This document shows, piece by piece, positions 1-6,932 of a stretch of DNA of 12,967 nt. The position numbers and the translations under genes were made by a program. The stretch is from assembly GCA_910584805.1 (NCBI GenBank), contig CAJUCB010000060.1:1-12967 (forward strand). Direction: 5' to 3'. Position 1 is the first letter of the stretch. The number at the start of each line of letters is the position of its first letter. The notes below the pieces were generated by a model, which was not told where the DNA came from, did no database searches, and saw only the letters and a program-made list of their open reading frames with translations. Source of the stretch: an uncultured Oscillospiraceae bacterium (GTDB taxonomy: Bacteria; Bacillota; Clostridia; Oscillospirales; Oscillospiraceae).

Positions 1-2
1 GC

Positions 3-185
3 ATGGTTTGGGCGGTCTGCAACATCGTCCTTGCGCTGGCGGGCCTCCTGCTCTCTGTGATCTGTGTAAAGAGCGAGGAAAGCCGGAGCGGTATCAATAT
101 CATGTCCACTATCATCAGTGTGGTGCTGGCGCTGATGATGTTGGGAATCGTCGCCCTTGCCCTGGTTCTCAACTTCTTGCAGTAA
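3..185 (+). CDS. Small two-helix membrane protein, probably truncated at the window edge
   Basis: The reading frame is open to the left edge and has an ATG at base 3, so this is either a complete 60-residue protein or the C-terminal end of a longer one. No ribosome site can be seen because only two bases precede the ATG. The visible part has two hydrophobic segments, at about residues 1-22 and 33-57. They are joined by a short charged loop (KSEESRSG), giving an inner-membrane hairpin. The alternating Leu/Ile/Val/Gly pattern resembles the C-terminal part of DUF4190-like small membrane proteins, but this is only a resemblance. No function is assigned. It ends about 260 bp before the leftward tRNA gene. 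Confidence 0.55.
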   Translation: MVWAVCNIVLALAGLLLSVICVKSEESRSGINIMSTIISVVLALMMLGIVALALVLNFLQ

Positions 186-280
186 TACCAGATCTGGAAA
201 CTGACTTATAGCCAATATCTGAAAAACTGCCGCACGACGGCAAACGAAAAAAGCTGTCAAGCAGGTAAATTGTCACGCCT

Positions 281-318
281 AAAGCGGGTGGCTTTGAGAA
301 ATCGGGGCCGCCGCTTTT
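281..318 (+). terminator. Possible terminator after the small membrane protein
   Basis: Bases 281-292 can pair with 307-317 (AAAGCGG with CCGCTTT, then TGGC with GCCG) with one bulged G and one G-T pair around a 14-base loop. A TTTT run follows, then GCGTTT. It lies about 95 bp after the stop of the first gene. The U-tract is short and interrupted, so the call is tentative. I see nothing else in 186-280 or 319-390. Confidence 0.3.
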
Positions 319-395
319 GCGTTTCGATCGGAACTATGCTTCTACATAATCGCTGCCAAAGGACATCTTCCCTACTGTTGCAGCAAAGAAAGCCA

Positions 396-437
396 ATAAT
401 CCGAACCCATCTCCTATCGGAAACAGGTTCGGATTAT
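396..437 (-). terminator. Hairpin downstream of tRNA-Leu, probable terminator
   Basis: A perfect 12-bp inverted repeat pairs 396-407 with 426-437 around an 18-base loop. It starts 8 bases past the encoded CCA end of the leftward tRNA. On the minus strand it is followed by TGGCTTTCTTTG, a U-rich but interrupted tail. The position and stem strength fit termination or 3' processing of the tRNA precursor. The imperfect tail lowers certainty. Confidence 0.45.
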
Positions 438-444
438 CCGGGTT

Positions 445-529
445 TGGTGCGCCTGAAGGGACTCGAACCCACACGCGTTGCCGCACGAGAACCTAAATCT
501 CGCATGTCTACCAATTCCATCACAGGCGC
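445..529 (-). tRNA. tRNA-Leu (anticodon UAG), CCA encoded
   Basis: On the minus strand the 7-bp acceptor stem GCGCCTG (523-529) pairs with CAGGCGC (449-455). It is followed by discriminator A (448) and a genomically encoded CCA (445-447). The T arm carries the canonical GGTTCGAGTCC. The anticodon stem CGAGA/TCTCG holds the 7-base loop TTTAGGT, so the anticodon is TAG (493-495), which reads CUA and, by wobble, other CUN leucine codons. A long variable arm (GTGCGGCAACGCGT region) is present, as expected for a class II leucine tRNA. It stands alone with its own promoter, facing away from the arginine genes. Confidence 0.95.
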
Positions 530-558
530 AGATGGGTCATTTTTTCTAAACCGTTGCC

Positions 559-587
559 ATTGTACCAGCCTTCGCGGCAAAAGTCAA
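559..587 (-). promoter_or_regulatory. Sigma-A promoter of tRNA-Leu
   Basis: On the minus strand there is a -35 box TTGACT (587-582), a 17-bp spacer, and a -10 box TACAAT (564-559). TGG stands immediately before the -10 box, giving an extended -10. Both boxes are one mismatch from consensus. Initiation would be expected near 551, about 22 bases before the mature tRNA 5' end. Confidence 0.75.
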
Positions 588-615
588 GGAAAGCAAAACG
601 GCCTCGTTGCATGAA

Positions 616-633
616 CATGAATATATATCCGTA
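616..633. promoter_or_regulatory. Candidate ArgR operator (ARG box) upstream of argG
   Basis: The 18 bases CATGAATATATATCCGTA match the ArgR/AhrC-type operator core TGAAT-WWWW-ATTCA at 12 of 14 positions. They lie about 80 bp upstream of the proposed argG -35 box. A weaker half-match, CGAATGATTATGCG (691-704), lies between it and the promoter. ArgR/AhrC is the known arginine-sensing repressor of such clusters in Firmicutes. No argR gene is in this window, so the assignment rests on motif similarity and position in an AT-rich tract. Confidence 0.35.
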
Positions 634-713
634 TATCCGCTAATAATATGCGTTTTTGTGAAAATTAACCCGGTATTTTTCGGTCAAAACACGAATGATT
701 ATGCGAAATTTGC

Positions 714-742
714 TTGCATTTTATCTACAGTCGTGGTATCCT
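714..742 (+). promoter_or_regulatory. Possible argG promoter
   Basis: TTGCAT (714-719) and TATCCT (737-742) are separated by exactly 17 bp. A TGG just before the -10 box makes an extended -10. Each hexamer has only three or four consensus matches. The candidate sits 45 bp upstream of the argG start and downstream of the possible ARG boxes. The resulting leader of about 40 bases is too short for a T-box or riboswitch. Confidence 0.4.
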
Positions 743-787
743 TGCTTCATGAAAAGACCCAAGAGAAAAATTGGAGGTAATTTCCCT

Positions 788-2011
788 ATGGCTGACATCA
801 AAAAAGTTGTTCTCGCCTATTCCGGCGGGCTGGATACATCTATTATCATCCCCTGGCTCAAGGAGAACTATAACAACCCCGAGATCATCGCTGTCTCTGG
901 CAACGTAGGCCAGGCGGACGAGCTGGAAGGCTTGGAAGAAAAGGCCCTGAAAACTGGCGCCAGCAAGCTCATCGTGGCGGACCTGGTGGACGAGATGGTG
1001 GACGATGTTATCATCCCCTCCCTGAAAATGGGCGCTACCTATGAAAAGTACCTGCTGGGTACCGCGTTTGCCCGGCCCATCATCGGCAAGAAGCTGGCGG
1101 AAGTCGCCTTGGCTGAGGGTGCCGACGCCATCGCCCACGGCTGCACCGGCAAAGGCAACGACCAAGTCCGGTTCGAGCTGGCCATCAAGCGCTTTGCCCC
1201 CGGCATGAAAATCATTGCCCCCTGGCGGGAGTGGGACATCCAGAGCCGGGATGAGGAGATTGACTATGCTGAATCCCACAACGTCCCTCTGAAGATCACC
1301 CGGGAAACCAACTACTCCAAGGATAAAAACCTCTGGCACCTGAGCCATGAAGGCCTGGATTTGGAGGACCCCGCCAACGAGGCCCAGTTGGAAAAGCCCG
1401 GCTTCTTGGAGATGGGCGTGTCCCCCCTCCAGGCTCCCGACGAGCCCACCTACATCAGCCTGGACTTTGAAGCTGGTGTGCCTGTGGCCCTCAACGGTGA
1501 GAAGATGAAGGCCTCCCTGCTCATCGAAAAGCTCAACGAACTGGGCGGCAAGAACGGCATTGGCATCCTGGATATCGTGGAAAACCGGCTGGTGGGCATG
1601 AAGGACCGTGGCGTTTATGAGACCCCCGGTGGCACCATCCTCTACTTTGCCCATGAGCAGTTGGAGATGATCACTGTGGACAAGGATACCCTCCACGAAA
1701 AGCAGAAGCTGGCCATCGACTTCGCCGACTTGATCTACAACGGCAAGTGGTTCTCCCCCCTGCGGGAAGCGCTCTCCGCTTTCGCCGACAAGGCCAACGA
1801 ATATGTCACCGGTACGGTGAAGCTGAAGCTCTACAAGGGCAACATCATCCCCGCCGGCATGACCTCCCCCTATTCCCTCTACTCTGAGGACCTGGCAACC
1901 TTCGACGCCTCTGACTACGACCAGAAGGATTCCGCCGGCTTCATCAACCTCTGGGGCCTGCCCACCACCGTCCAAGCTCTCCGGGAGCAGGGCAAGCTGA
2001 ACAAACATTGA
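788..2011 (+). CDS. argG: Argininosuccinate synthase
   Basis: This cytoplasmic enzyme condenses citrulline and aspartate to argininosuccinate with ATP cleavage to AMP and PPi, the penultimate step of arginine synthesis. The 407-residue protein is of usual family length. The N-type ATP pyrophosphatase P-loop YSGGLDTS is at residues 11-18, and AFARPIIG is near 93-100. The conserved GCTGKGNDQVRFE, which serves substrate binding, is at 118-130. The start was chosen at 788 because GGAGG (773-777) lies 10 bases upstream and translation then begins MADIKKVVLAYSGG, as in homologues. Upstream in-frame ATGs at 695, 701 and 749 lack comparable ribosome sites and would add non-homologous residues. It is the first gene of the arginine cluster but is separated from argH by a terminator. 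Confidence 0.97.
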   Translation: MADIKKVVLAYSGGLDTSIIIPWLKENYNNPEIIAVSGNVGQADELEGLEEKALKTGASKLIVADLVDEMVDDVIIPSLKMGATYEKYLLGTAFARPIIGKKLAEVALAEGADAIAHGCTGKGNDQVRFELAIKRFAPGMKIIAPWREWDIQSRDEEIDYAESHNVPLKITRETNYSKDKNLWHLSHEGLDLEDPANEAQLEKPGFLEMGVSPLQAPDEPTYISLDFEAGVPVALNGEKMKASLLIEKLNELGGKNGIGILDIVENRLVGMKDRGVYETPGGTILYFAHEQLEMITVDKDTLHEKQKLAIDFADLIYNGKWFSPLREALSAFADKANEYVTGTVKLKLYKGNIIPAGMTSPYSLYSEDLATFDASDYDQKDSAGFINLWGLPTTVQALREQGKLNKH

Positions 2012-2037
2012 GCATCCCTCACTGAACTATATGCGCC

Positions 2038-2075
2038 GGGCAGGAGCGGTCTCCCACTCCTGCCCTCCGTTTTTT
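2038..2075 (+). terminator. Intrinsic terminator or attenuator between argG and argH
   Basis: A perfect 9-bp stem, GGGCAGGAG (2038-2046) with CTCCTGCCC (2057-2065), encloses a 10-base loop. It is followed by TCCG and six T residues (2070-2075). Only 30 bases remain before argH, too few for an independent promoter, so argH expression would need readthrough. Within the loop GGAG can alternatively pair with CTCC (2051-2054), a small competing hairpin. Confidence 0.75.
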
Positions 2076-2105
2076 CCAAATCAGGATCAGAAAGGAACAA
2101 CGCCT

Positions 2106-3503
2106 ATGAAACTCTGGGCCGGCCGGTTCCAAAAGGAGACCGACAACCAAGTCAACGACTTCAACTCCTCCATTTCCTTCGACGCCCGCCTCTACAAGCA
2201 GGACATCACTGGCTCCATTGCCCACGCCGCCATGCTGGGCAAGCAGGGCATCATCCCCCAGGAGGAGGCTGACACCATCATTGCCGCCTTAAAAACCCTC
2301 CTGACAGAGATCAAGGACGGCAAGGTGGAGTTCACCAAGGACAGTGAAGACATCCACATGAACATGGAGGTTCTACTCACCCAGCGCATCGGCCAGGCGG
2401 GGAAGCGCCTCCACACCGCCCGCAGCCGGAACGACCAGGTCGCCCTGGACTTCCGCCTCTTCGTCAAGGAGGAAATCCCCGTCATCGTGGGGATGCTCCT
2501 GGATTTGGAAAAGGTCCTGATGCGCCGGGCGGAGGAAACTTTGGACGCTGTGATGCCCGGTTACACCCACCTTCAACGGGCGCAGCCCATCACCTTTGCC
2601 CACGCCCTGATGGCCTACGCCAGCATGTTCAAGCGGGACATCACCCGTTTGGAGGACTGTATGGCCCGGCTGGACGAGTGCCCCCTAGGGTCTGGCGCCC
2701 TGGCCACCTCCACCCACCCGGTGGACCGCTTCCAAACCGCTGCCGCCCTGGGGTTCCAAAAGCCCACAGAGAACTCCTTGGACTCCGTGTCCGACCGGGA
2801 CTTCGCCATTGAGTTCCTCTCCGCCTGCTCCATCCTTATGATGCACCTGTCCCGCTTCTCCGAGGAGCTCATCCTCTGGTGTTCCTGGGAGTTCAAGTTC
2901 ATTGAGCTGGACGATGCCTACGCCACCGGTTCCTCCATCATGCCTCAAAAGAAGAACCCCGACGTGGCGGAGCTGGTGCGGGGCAAGACTGGCCGGGTGT
3001 ATGGGGCCCTGATCACCTTGCTCACGGTGATGAAGGGCATCCCTTTGGCTTACAACAAGGACATGCAGGAGGACAAAGAGCCTGTGTTCGACACCATTGA
3101 CACCGTGGAGCTCTGCCTGCCAGTGTTCACCGCCATGATCGACACCCTCAGCGTCAACCGGGATAACATGCGCAAGGCCGCCAACGGCGGCTTCATCTCC
3201 GCCACCGACTGTGCCGACTACTTGGCCAAGAAAGGGGTTCCCTTCCGGGAGGCTTACGGTATCGTGGGCAAGCTGGTGGGCCACTGTGTGGAGACTGGCA
3301 ACAGCCTGGAAACCTTGCCCTTGGAGGACTACAAAAAGGTCTCTCCAGCCTTTGAGGAGGATGTTTACCAGGCCCTGTCCCTGGAAACCTGCGTCAATGG
3401 CCGTAAAGTGTTTGGCGGCCCCGCCAAAGAGGCAGTGGAAAAGCAAATCGCCTTGATGAAGGACTTTGTGGCAACCCGGGAGGCCCCGCATGGGGCTGTT
3501 TGA
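2106..3503 (+). CDS. argH: Argininosuccinate lyase
   Basis: It cleaves argininosuccinate to arginine and fumarate, the last step of the pathway, as a cytoplasmic homotetramer of the fumarase/aspartase superfamily. The 465 residues are the usual length. Visible family signatures are the N-terminal KLWAGRF, HTARSRND at 103-110, GYTHLQRAQP at 152-161, and the flexible catalytic-loop signature GSSIMPQKKNP at 275-285, which contains the catalytic serine. The start at 2106 follows AAAGGA and gives the canonical MKLWAGRF. An in-frame ATG at 2031 would put the terminator stem inside the coding region and is rejected. The gene sits 94 bp after argG and 73 bp before argC. Confidence 0.97.
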   Translation: MKLWAGRFQKETDNQVNDFNSSISFDARLYKQDITGSIAHAAMLGKQGIIPQEEADTIIAALKTLLTEIKDGKVEFTKDSEDIHMNMEVLLTQRIGQAGKRLHTARSRNDQVALDFRLFVKEEIPVIVGMLLDLEKVLMRRAEETLDAVMPGYTHLQRAQPITFAHALMAYASMFKRDITRLEDCMARLDECPLGSGALATSTHPVDRFQTAAALGFQKPTENSLDSVSDRDFAIEFLSACSILMMHLSRFSEELILWCSWEFKFIELDDAYATGSSIMPQKKNPDVAELVRGKTGRVYGALITLLTVMKGIPLAYNKDMQEDKEPVFDTIDTVELCLPVFTAMIDTLSVNRDNMRKAANGGFISATDCADYLAKKGVPFREAYGIVGKLVGHCVETGNSLETLPLEDYKKVSPAFEEDVYQALSLETCVNGRKVFGGPAKEAVEKQIALMKDFVATREAPHGAV

Positions 3504-3576
3504 CCGCTTCAAAAAGCAGCCCCCGGCGCAGCTAGGGCAGCGCATCGAATGAACCTGCGAAAGGGATGTGACCAAT

Positions 3577-4515
3577 ATGAGCAAACCCAAAGTATACATC
3601 GACGGCCAGGAGGGCACCACCGGCCTGCAAATCTATGACCGCCTGGGGGCCCGGGAGGACATTGAACTGCTGCGCATTGACGAGGACAAGCGCAAGGATG
3701 TGGCGGAGCGGAAGAAGCTCCTGAACGCGGCGGATTTGGTGTTCCTCTGCCTCCCCGACGATGCCGCTGTGGAGGCGGTGTCCCTCATCGAGAACCCCGA
3801 CACCAGGGTAATCGACGCCTCCACCGCCCACCGCACCGCCCCCGGCTGGGCCTACGGCTTCCCGGAGCTGTCCGCCAAGCATCGCGCCGATATCCTCTCT
3901 GCCAAGCGGGTGGCCAATCCCGGCTGCCATGCCTCCGGCTTCATCGCCAGTGTCTACCCTTTGGTGCAGCTTGATGTGCTCTCCCCGGACCACCCCCTGT
4001 GCGCCTACTCCTTGACGGGCTATTCTGGGGGCGGAAAAAAGCTGATCGCGGAGTATCAGGACCCCCAGCGGGACCCCCGCCACGCCTCCGCCCGGATTTA
4101 CGCCACAGGTTTGCACCACAAGCACATTCCCGAAATGGTCCACGTCTGCGGCCTCAGTACCGCCCCAGTGTTCCACCCGGTGTTGGGGGACTACATCCAG
4201 GGAATGGCCACCACGGTGATGCTGCGCAACGATACCCTCCCCGGTGGGCCCACCGCCTACAATCTCTACAATATTTTGGAGGCCTACTACCAGGACGCCG
4301 CTTTCGTCTCCGTAGCCCCCTTTGGCGGGGAAGAGCCGGTGATCTATTCCAATACCCTGGTGGGTACCAATCAGCTCCAATTGATCGTCTGCGGCCACGA
4401 GGAGCAGACCACCATCACCGCACTCTTTGACAACCTGGGAAAAGGGGCCTCCGGAGCGGCGGTGCAAAATATGAACCTGATGCTGGGCTTCGACGAAGCC
4501 GCAGGACTGCTATAA
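3577..4515 (+). CDS. argC: N-acetyl-gamma-glutamyl-phosphate reductase, short (type 2) form
   Basis: It reduces N-acetylglutamyl-5-phosphate to the semialdehyde with NADPH, the third step of the acetylated branch. The 312-residue length and sequence style (KVYIDGQEGTTGLQIYDRL at the N-terminus) fit the short type 2 ArgC family rather than the form of about 345 residues. The nucleotide-binding glycine-rich turn is near residues 10-17. The catalytic cysteine is C117 in NPGCHASGF, and TGYSGGGKK follows at about 151-159. ATG 3577 is chosen because AAAGGG (3560-3565) is about 11 bases upstream. A GTG at 3568 is only two bases from that site. The 18-bp gap to argJ indicates co-transcription. Confidence 0.95.
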   Translation: MSKPKVYIDGQEGTTGLQIYDRLGAREDIELLRIDEDKRKDVAERKKLLNAADLVFLCLPDDAAVEAVSLIENPDTRVIDASTAHRTAPGWAYGFPELSAKHRADILSAKRVANPGCHASGFIASVYPLVQLDVLSPDHPLCAYSLTGYSGGGKKLIAEYQDPQRDPRHASARIYATGLHHKHIPEMVHVCGLSTAPVFHPVLGDYIQGMATTVMLRNDTLPGGPTAYNLYNILEAYYQDAAFVSVAPFGGEEPVIYSNTLVGTNQLQLIVCGHEEQTTITALFDNLGKGASGAAVQNMNLMLGFDEAAGLL

Positions 4516-4533
4516 CAAGGAGGATACACTGAT

Positions 4534-5769
4534 ATGAACATCATTTCCGGTGGCGTTACCGCCGCCCAAGGGTTTCGGGCCGCAGGGATGCACTGCGGTG
4601 TGAAGGACAATTTTGCCGCCCCACAGCCGGACAAAAAGGACCTGGCTATGGTCCTCTCTGAGGTCCCCTGCACCGCTGCGGGGACGTATACCAGCAACGT
4701 AGTCAAGGCGGACCCCGTGATTCTCACCCAGGCCTATTTGGCCGACGGCAAGGCCCAGGGGGTCATTCTGGACAGTGGCAACGCCAACGCCTGCGCCCCC
4801 AAGGGGGAGGAAAACGCAAAAAAAATGGCCGCCGCTGCCGCTGCCGCCACCGGCCTGAAGCCGGAAGATTTCGCTGTGTGTTCCACCGGCGTCATCGGGG
4901 TGGAGTTGAACATCTCCGCCATTGAGGCTGCCGTCCCTACCCTGGTAAAGGCTCTGGCGAACACCCCCGCCGCAGGCACCGACGCCGCCCACGCCATCAT
5001 GACCACCGACACCTATACCAAGGAGATCGCCGTCACCGTGGACATCGGGGGCAAGCCTGTCACGCTGGGTGCTATGGCGAAGGGCTCCGGGATGATCCAC
5101 CCCAACATGGGAACCATGCTCTGTGTGGTCACCACCGACTGTGCCATCGACGGCAGCGTGCTGCAACCCATGCTCCGGGAGGTGGTGGCGAAGACCTTCA
5201 ACCGCATCACCGTGGACGGGGACACCTCCACCAACGACACCTGCGTAGTCCTGGCCAACGGCCTGGCGGGGAATGCCCCCATCAGTGGCCCCGGCAAGGA
5301 GTATGACGCCTTCTATGCCGCCCTGCGTACCGTGTTGGAGTACGAGGCCAAGGCCATCGCCGGGGACGGCGAGGGGGCTGGTCGCCTGGTTACCTGTACC
5401 GTGGAGGGGGCCGCTACCGAGGAAAAGGCCGAGGCTATGGCAAAGGCCGTGGTGCGTTCGCCCCTGGTGAAAACCGCCATGTTCGGCGCGGACGCCAACT
5501 GGGGGCGGGTCCTCTGCGCCATTGGCTACTCCGGGGCAGACTTTGACCCCAAGGATGTGGCGGTGAAATTCCTGTCCTCCGCCGGGGAGCTCCCTGTGTG
5601 TGACCGGGGCCAAGGGGTGCCCTTTGACGAGGGCAAGGCCAAAACCGTCCTCTCGGAGAAGGATGTCACCATTGTGGTCACCCTCCACGAGGGCAGCGCC
5701 GCCTGCTCCTGCTGGGGCTGTGACCTGACCTACGACTATGTGAAGATCAACGGGGATTACAGAAGCTGA
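4534..5769 (+). CDS. argJ: Bifunctional glutamate N-acetyltransferase / ornithine acetyltransferase
   Basis: ArgJ transfers the acetyl group from N-acetylornithine to glutamate, closing the acetyl cycle. Many members also use acetyl-CoA to prime it. The protein has 411 residues, the usual size of the precursor, which cleaves itself into alpha and beta chains. The cleavage region is visible as KGSGMIHPNMGTML at 183-196, with nucleophile T194. The residue before it is glycine where many family members have alanine. The C-terminal DLTYDYVKING matches the family. A strong AAGGAGG (4517-4523) lies 10 bases before the start. The gene is tightly packed between argC and argB. Which of the two activities dominates cannot be read from sequence. 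Confidence 0.95.
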   Translation: MNIISGGVTAAQGFRAAGMHCGVKDNFAAPQPDKKDLAMVLSEVPCTAAGTYTSNVVKADPVILTQAYLADGKAQGVILDSGNANACAPKGEENAKKMAAAAAAATGLKPEDFAVCSTGVIGVELNISAIEAAVPTLVKALANTPAAGTDAAHAIMTTDTYTKEIAVTVDIGGKPVTLGAMAKGSGMIHPNMGTMLCVVTTDCAIDGSVLQPMLREVVAKTFNRITVDGDTSTNDTCVVLANGLAGNAPISGPGKEYDAFYAALRTVLEYEAKAIAGDGEGAGRLVTCTVEGAATEEKAEAMAKAVVRSPLVKTAMFGADANWGRVLCAIGYSGADFDPKDVAVKFLSSAGELPVCDRGQGVPFDEGKAKTVLSEKDVTIVVTLHEGSAACSCWGCDLTYDYVKINGDYRS

Positions 5770-5794
5770 GGCCCCGGACAGGAGGCGTCCTCCC

Positions 5795-6655
5795 ATGGAC
5801 ATGAGTAATTATATGGAGCGCTCCACCGCCCTGGTGGAAGCGCTGCCCTACATTCAAACCTATTATGGAAAGACCGTCATCATCAAATACGGCGGCAACG
5901 CCATGATCTCGGAAGAGCTGCGCCGGGCGGTGATCAGCGACATTATCCTGCTGAACCTGGTGGGCGTGCGGGTGGTGATGGTCCACGGCGGCGGCCCGGA
6001 GATCGGCCACATGCTGAAACTCATTGGCAAGGAATCCAAGTTTGTGGACGGCCTGCGCTACACCGATGAGGAGACCATGGACATCGTCCAACAAGTCCTC
6101 TGCGGCAAGGTGAACAAGGGCTTGGTTTCCACCATCAACAACCTGGGCGGCAAGGCCATTGGCCTGTGCGGCCTGGATGGCGCCCTGTTCCAGGCCAAGA
6201 AGCTGGACGAGAAGTACGGCCTGGTGGGTAAAATCGTCAAGGTCTGCCCCCAGGTGGTGACGGACTGCCTGGCGGCAGGGTACATCCCCGTGGTATCCAC
6301 CGTGGCCCTGGGCATTGACAACGACACCGCCTACAACATCAACGCCGACACCGCCGCCGCGGAGCTGGCTGTGGCCTTGGGGGCGGAGAAGCTCATCCTG
6401 CTCACCGATGTGCGGGGGGTGCTGCAAGACCCCAAGGACGAGAGCACCCTCATCCGGCAAATCCGTCTGGCGGAGGTGCCCAACCTCATTGGCAGCGGCA
6501 TCATCAGCGGGGGGATGATCCCCAAGATTGACTGCTGTGTCAATGCGTTGGAGCATGGGGTGCAGCGCACGCATATTTTGGACGGGCGCATTCCACACTC
6601 CATTTTGACGGAAATGTTGTCCCACAAGGGCGTGGGGACGATGATTTGGGCGTGA
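5795..6655 (+). CDS. argB: Acetylglutamate kinase, probably arginine-inhibited
   Basis: It phosphorylates N-acetylglutamate with ATP, the committed step when ArgJ recycles acetyl groups. The 286-residue protein shows the amino-acid kinase fold signatures: IIKYGGNAM (29-37, phosphate-binding K31), VHGGGPEI (63-70), FVDGLRYTDEE near 83-93, NADTAAAELA, and GGMIPK. The N-terminal extension before the kinase core (about residues 1-24, YMERSTALVEALPYI) corresponds to the helix that hexamerises arginine-sensitive kinases, so feedback inhibition is likely by inference. Start 5795 lies nine bases after GGAGG (5781-5785). An ATG at 5801 would be too far. It follows argJ by 25 bp and is separated from argF by a 277-bp gap holding a structured repeat. 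Confidence 0.96.
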   Translation: MDMSNYMERSTALVEALPYIQTYYGKTVIIKYGGNAMISEELRRAVISDIILLNLVGVRVVMVHGGGPEIGHMLKLIGKESKFVDGLRYTDEETMDIVQQVLCGKVNKGLVSTINNLGGKAIGLCGLDGALFQAKKLDEKYGLVGKIVKVCPQVVTDCLAAGYIPVVSTVALGIDNDTAYNINADTAAAELAVALGAEKLILLTDVRGVLQDPKDESTLIRQIRLAEVPNLIGSGIISGGMIPKIDCCVNALEHGVQRTHILDGRIPHSILTEMLSHKGVGTMIWA

Positions 6656-6667
6656 ACGACTGTTCGG

Positions 6668-6875
6668 TTGGGCTCCGCCCAAACCCGCCAGAGGCTCTGC
6701 CTCTGGACTCCGCCACCTTTTTGTGTCACGCTGTGCCTGCTCGCTGACGCGGTTCTAAGCCCCTGCGGCTACGGCGAACCCATACGGGGCCTGCGGCCCC
6801 TCCTTGGGCTTCGCCTCCGCTCCGGGTCTTAGCCCGCTGCTCGCGACGGCTCCGCGCTTCAGCTGAAAAAGGTGG
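6668..6875. repeat. GC-rich hairpin-rich intergenic element with inverted ends
   Basis: The argB-argF gap contains a chain of short perfect hairpins: TTGGGC-TCC-GCCCAA (6668-6682), CCAGAGGC-TCT-GCCTCTGG (6688-6706) and GGGGCC-TGC-GGCCCC (6786-6800). The inner block is bounded by exact 10-bp inverted repeats, CCACCTTTTT (6713-6722) and AAAAAGGTGG (6866-6875), 143 bp apart. No credible protein is encoded. The build is that of a dispersed clostridial intergenic palindromic repeat or small non-autonomous element. Copy number elsewhere in the genome cannot be seen, so the repeat status is inferred. It may also act as a weak terminator after argB. Confidence 0.55.
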
Positions 6876-6901
6876 ACGAAAACTTTAATCGCCGTTTTCT
6901 G

Positions 6902-6907
6902 TATACT
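6902..6907 (+). promoter_or_regulatory. Possible argF -10 box
   Basis: TATACT, preceded by TG, lies 25 bp upstream of the argF GTG in an AT-rich stretch (6876-6920) that follows the GC-rich element. No convincing -35 hexamer is at the proper distance. I found no good ArgR operator here. The call is weak but argF would plausibly need its own promoter after the hairpin-rich gap. Confidence 0.25.
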
Positions 6908-6932
6908 TTACAAATAAAAGGAGCACTATCCT

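Noticed and set aside
228..242. Hairpin TGCCG-CACGA-CGGCA with GTTTTTC on the minus strand
   Set aside because: The stem has only 5 bp and there is no minus-strand gene ending nearby other than the tRNA, which has a stronger hairpin closer to it.
445..529. tRNA-Leu as the attachment site for an element carrying the recombinase
   Set aside because: The recombinase is more than 12 kb away beyond a housekeeping cluster. No duplicate of the tRNA 3' end was seen near it, and inverted rather than direct repeats flank its end.
695..787. In-frame ATGs upstream of argG
   Set aside because: They overlap the proposed promoter and add residues not found in the family. GGAGG at 773-777 fixes the start at 788.
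743..787. Riboswitch or T-box in the argG leader
   Set aside because: The leader after the proposed promoter is only about 40 bases, with no T-box sequence or terminator/antiterminator fold.
725..2008. Minus-strand 427-codon frame opposite argG
   Set aside because: It is the complement of the clearly conserved argG. Its composition (many Gly, Val, Gln) is typical of a shadow frame.
2031..2105. Upstream in-frame ATG that would extend ArgH by 25 residues
   Set aside because: The extension would translate the terminator stem and T tract. The MKLWAGRF start at 2106 matches the family and has its own ribosome site.
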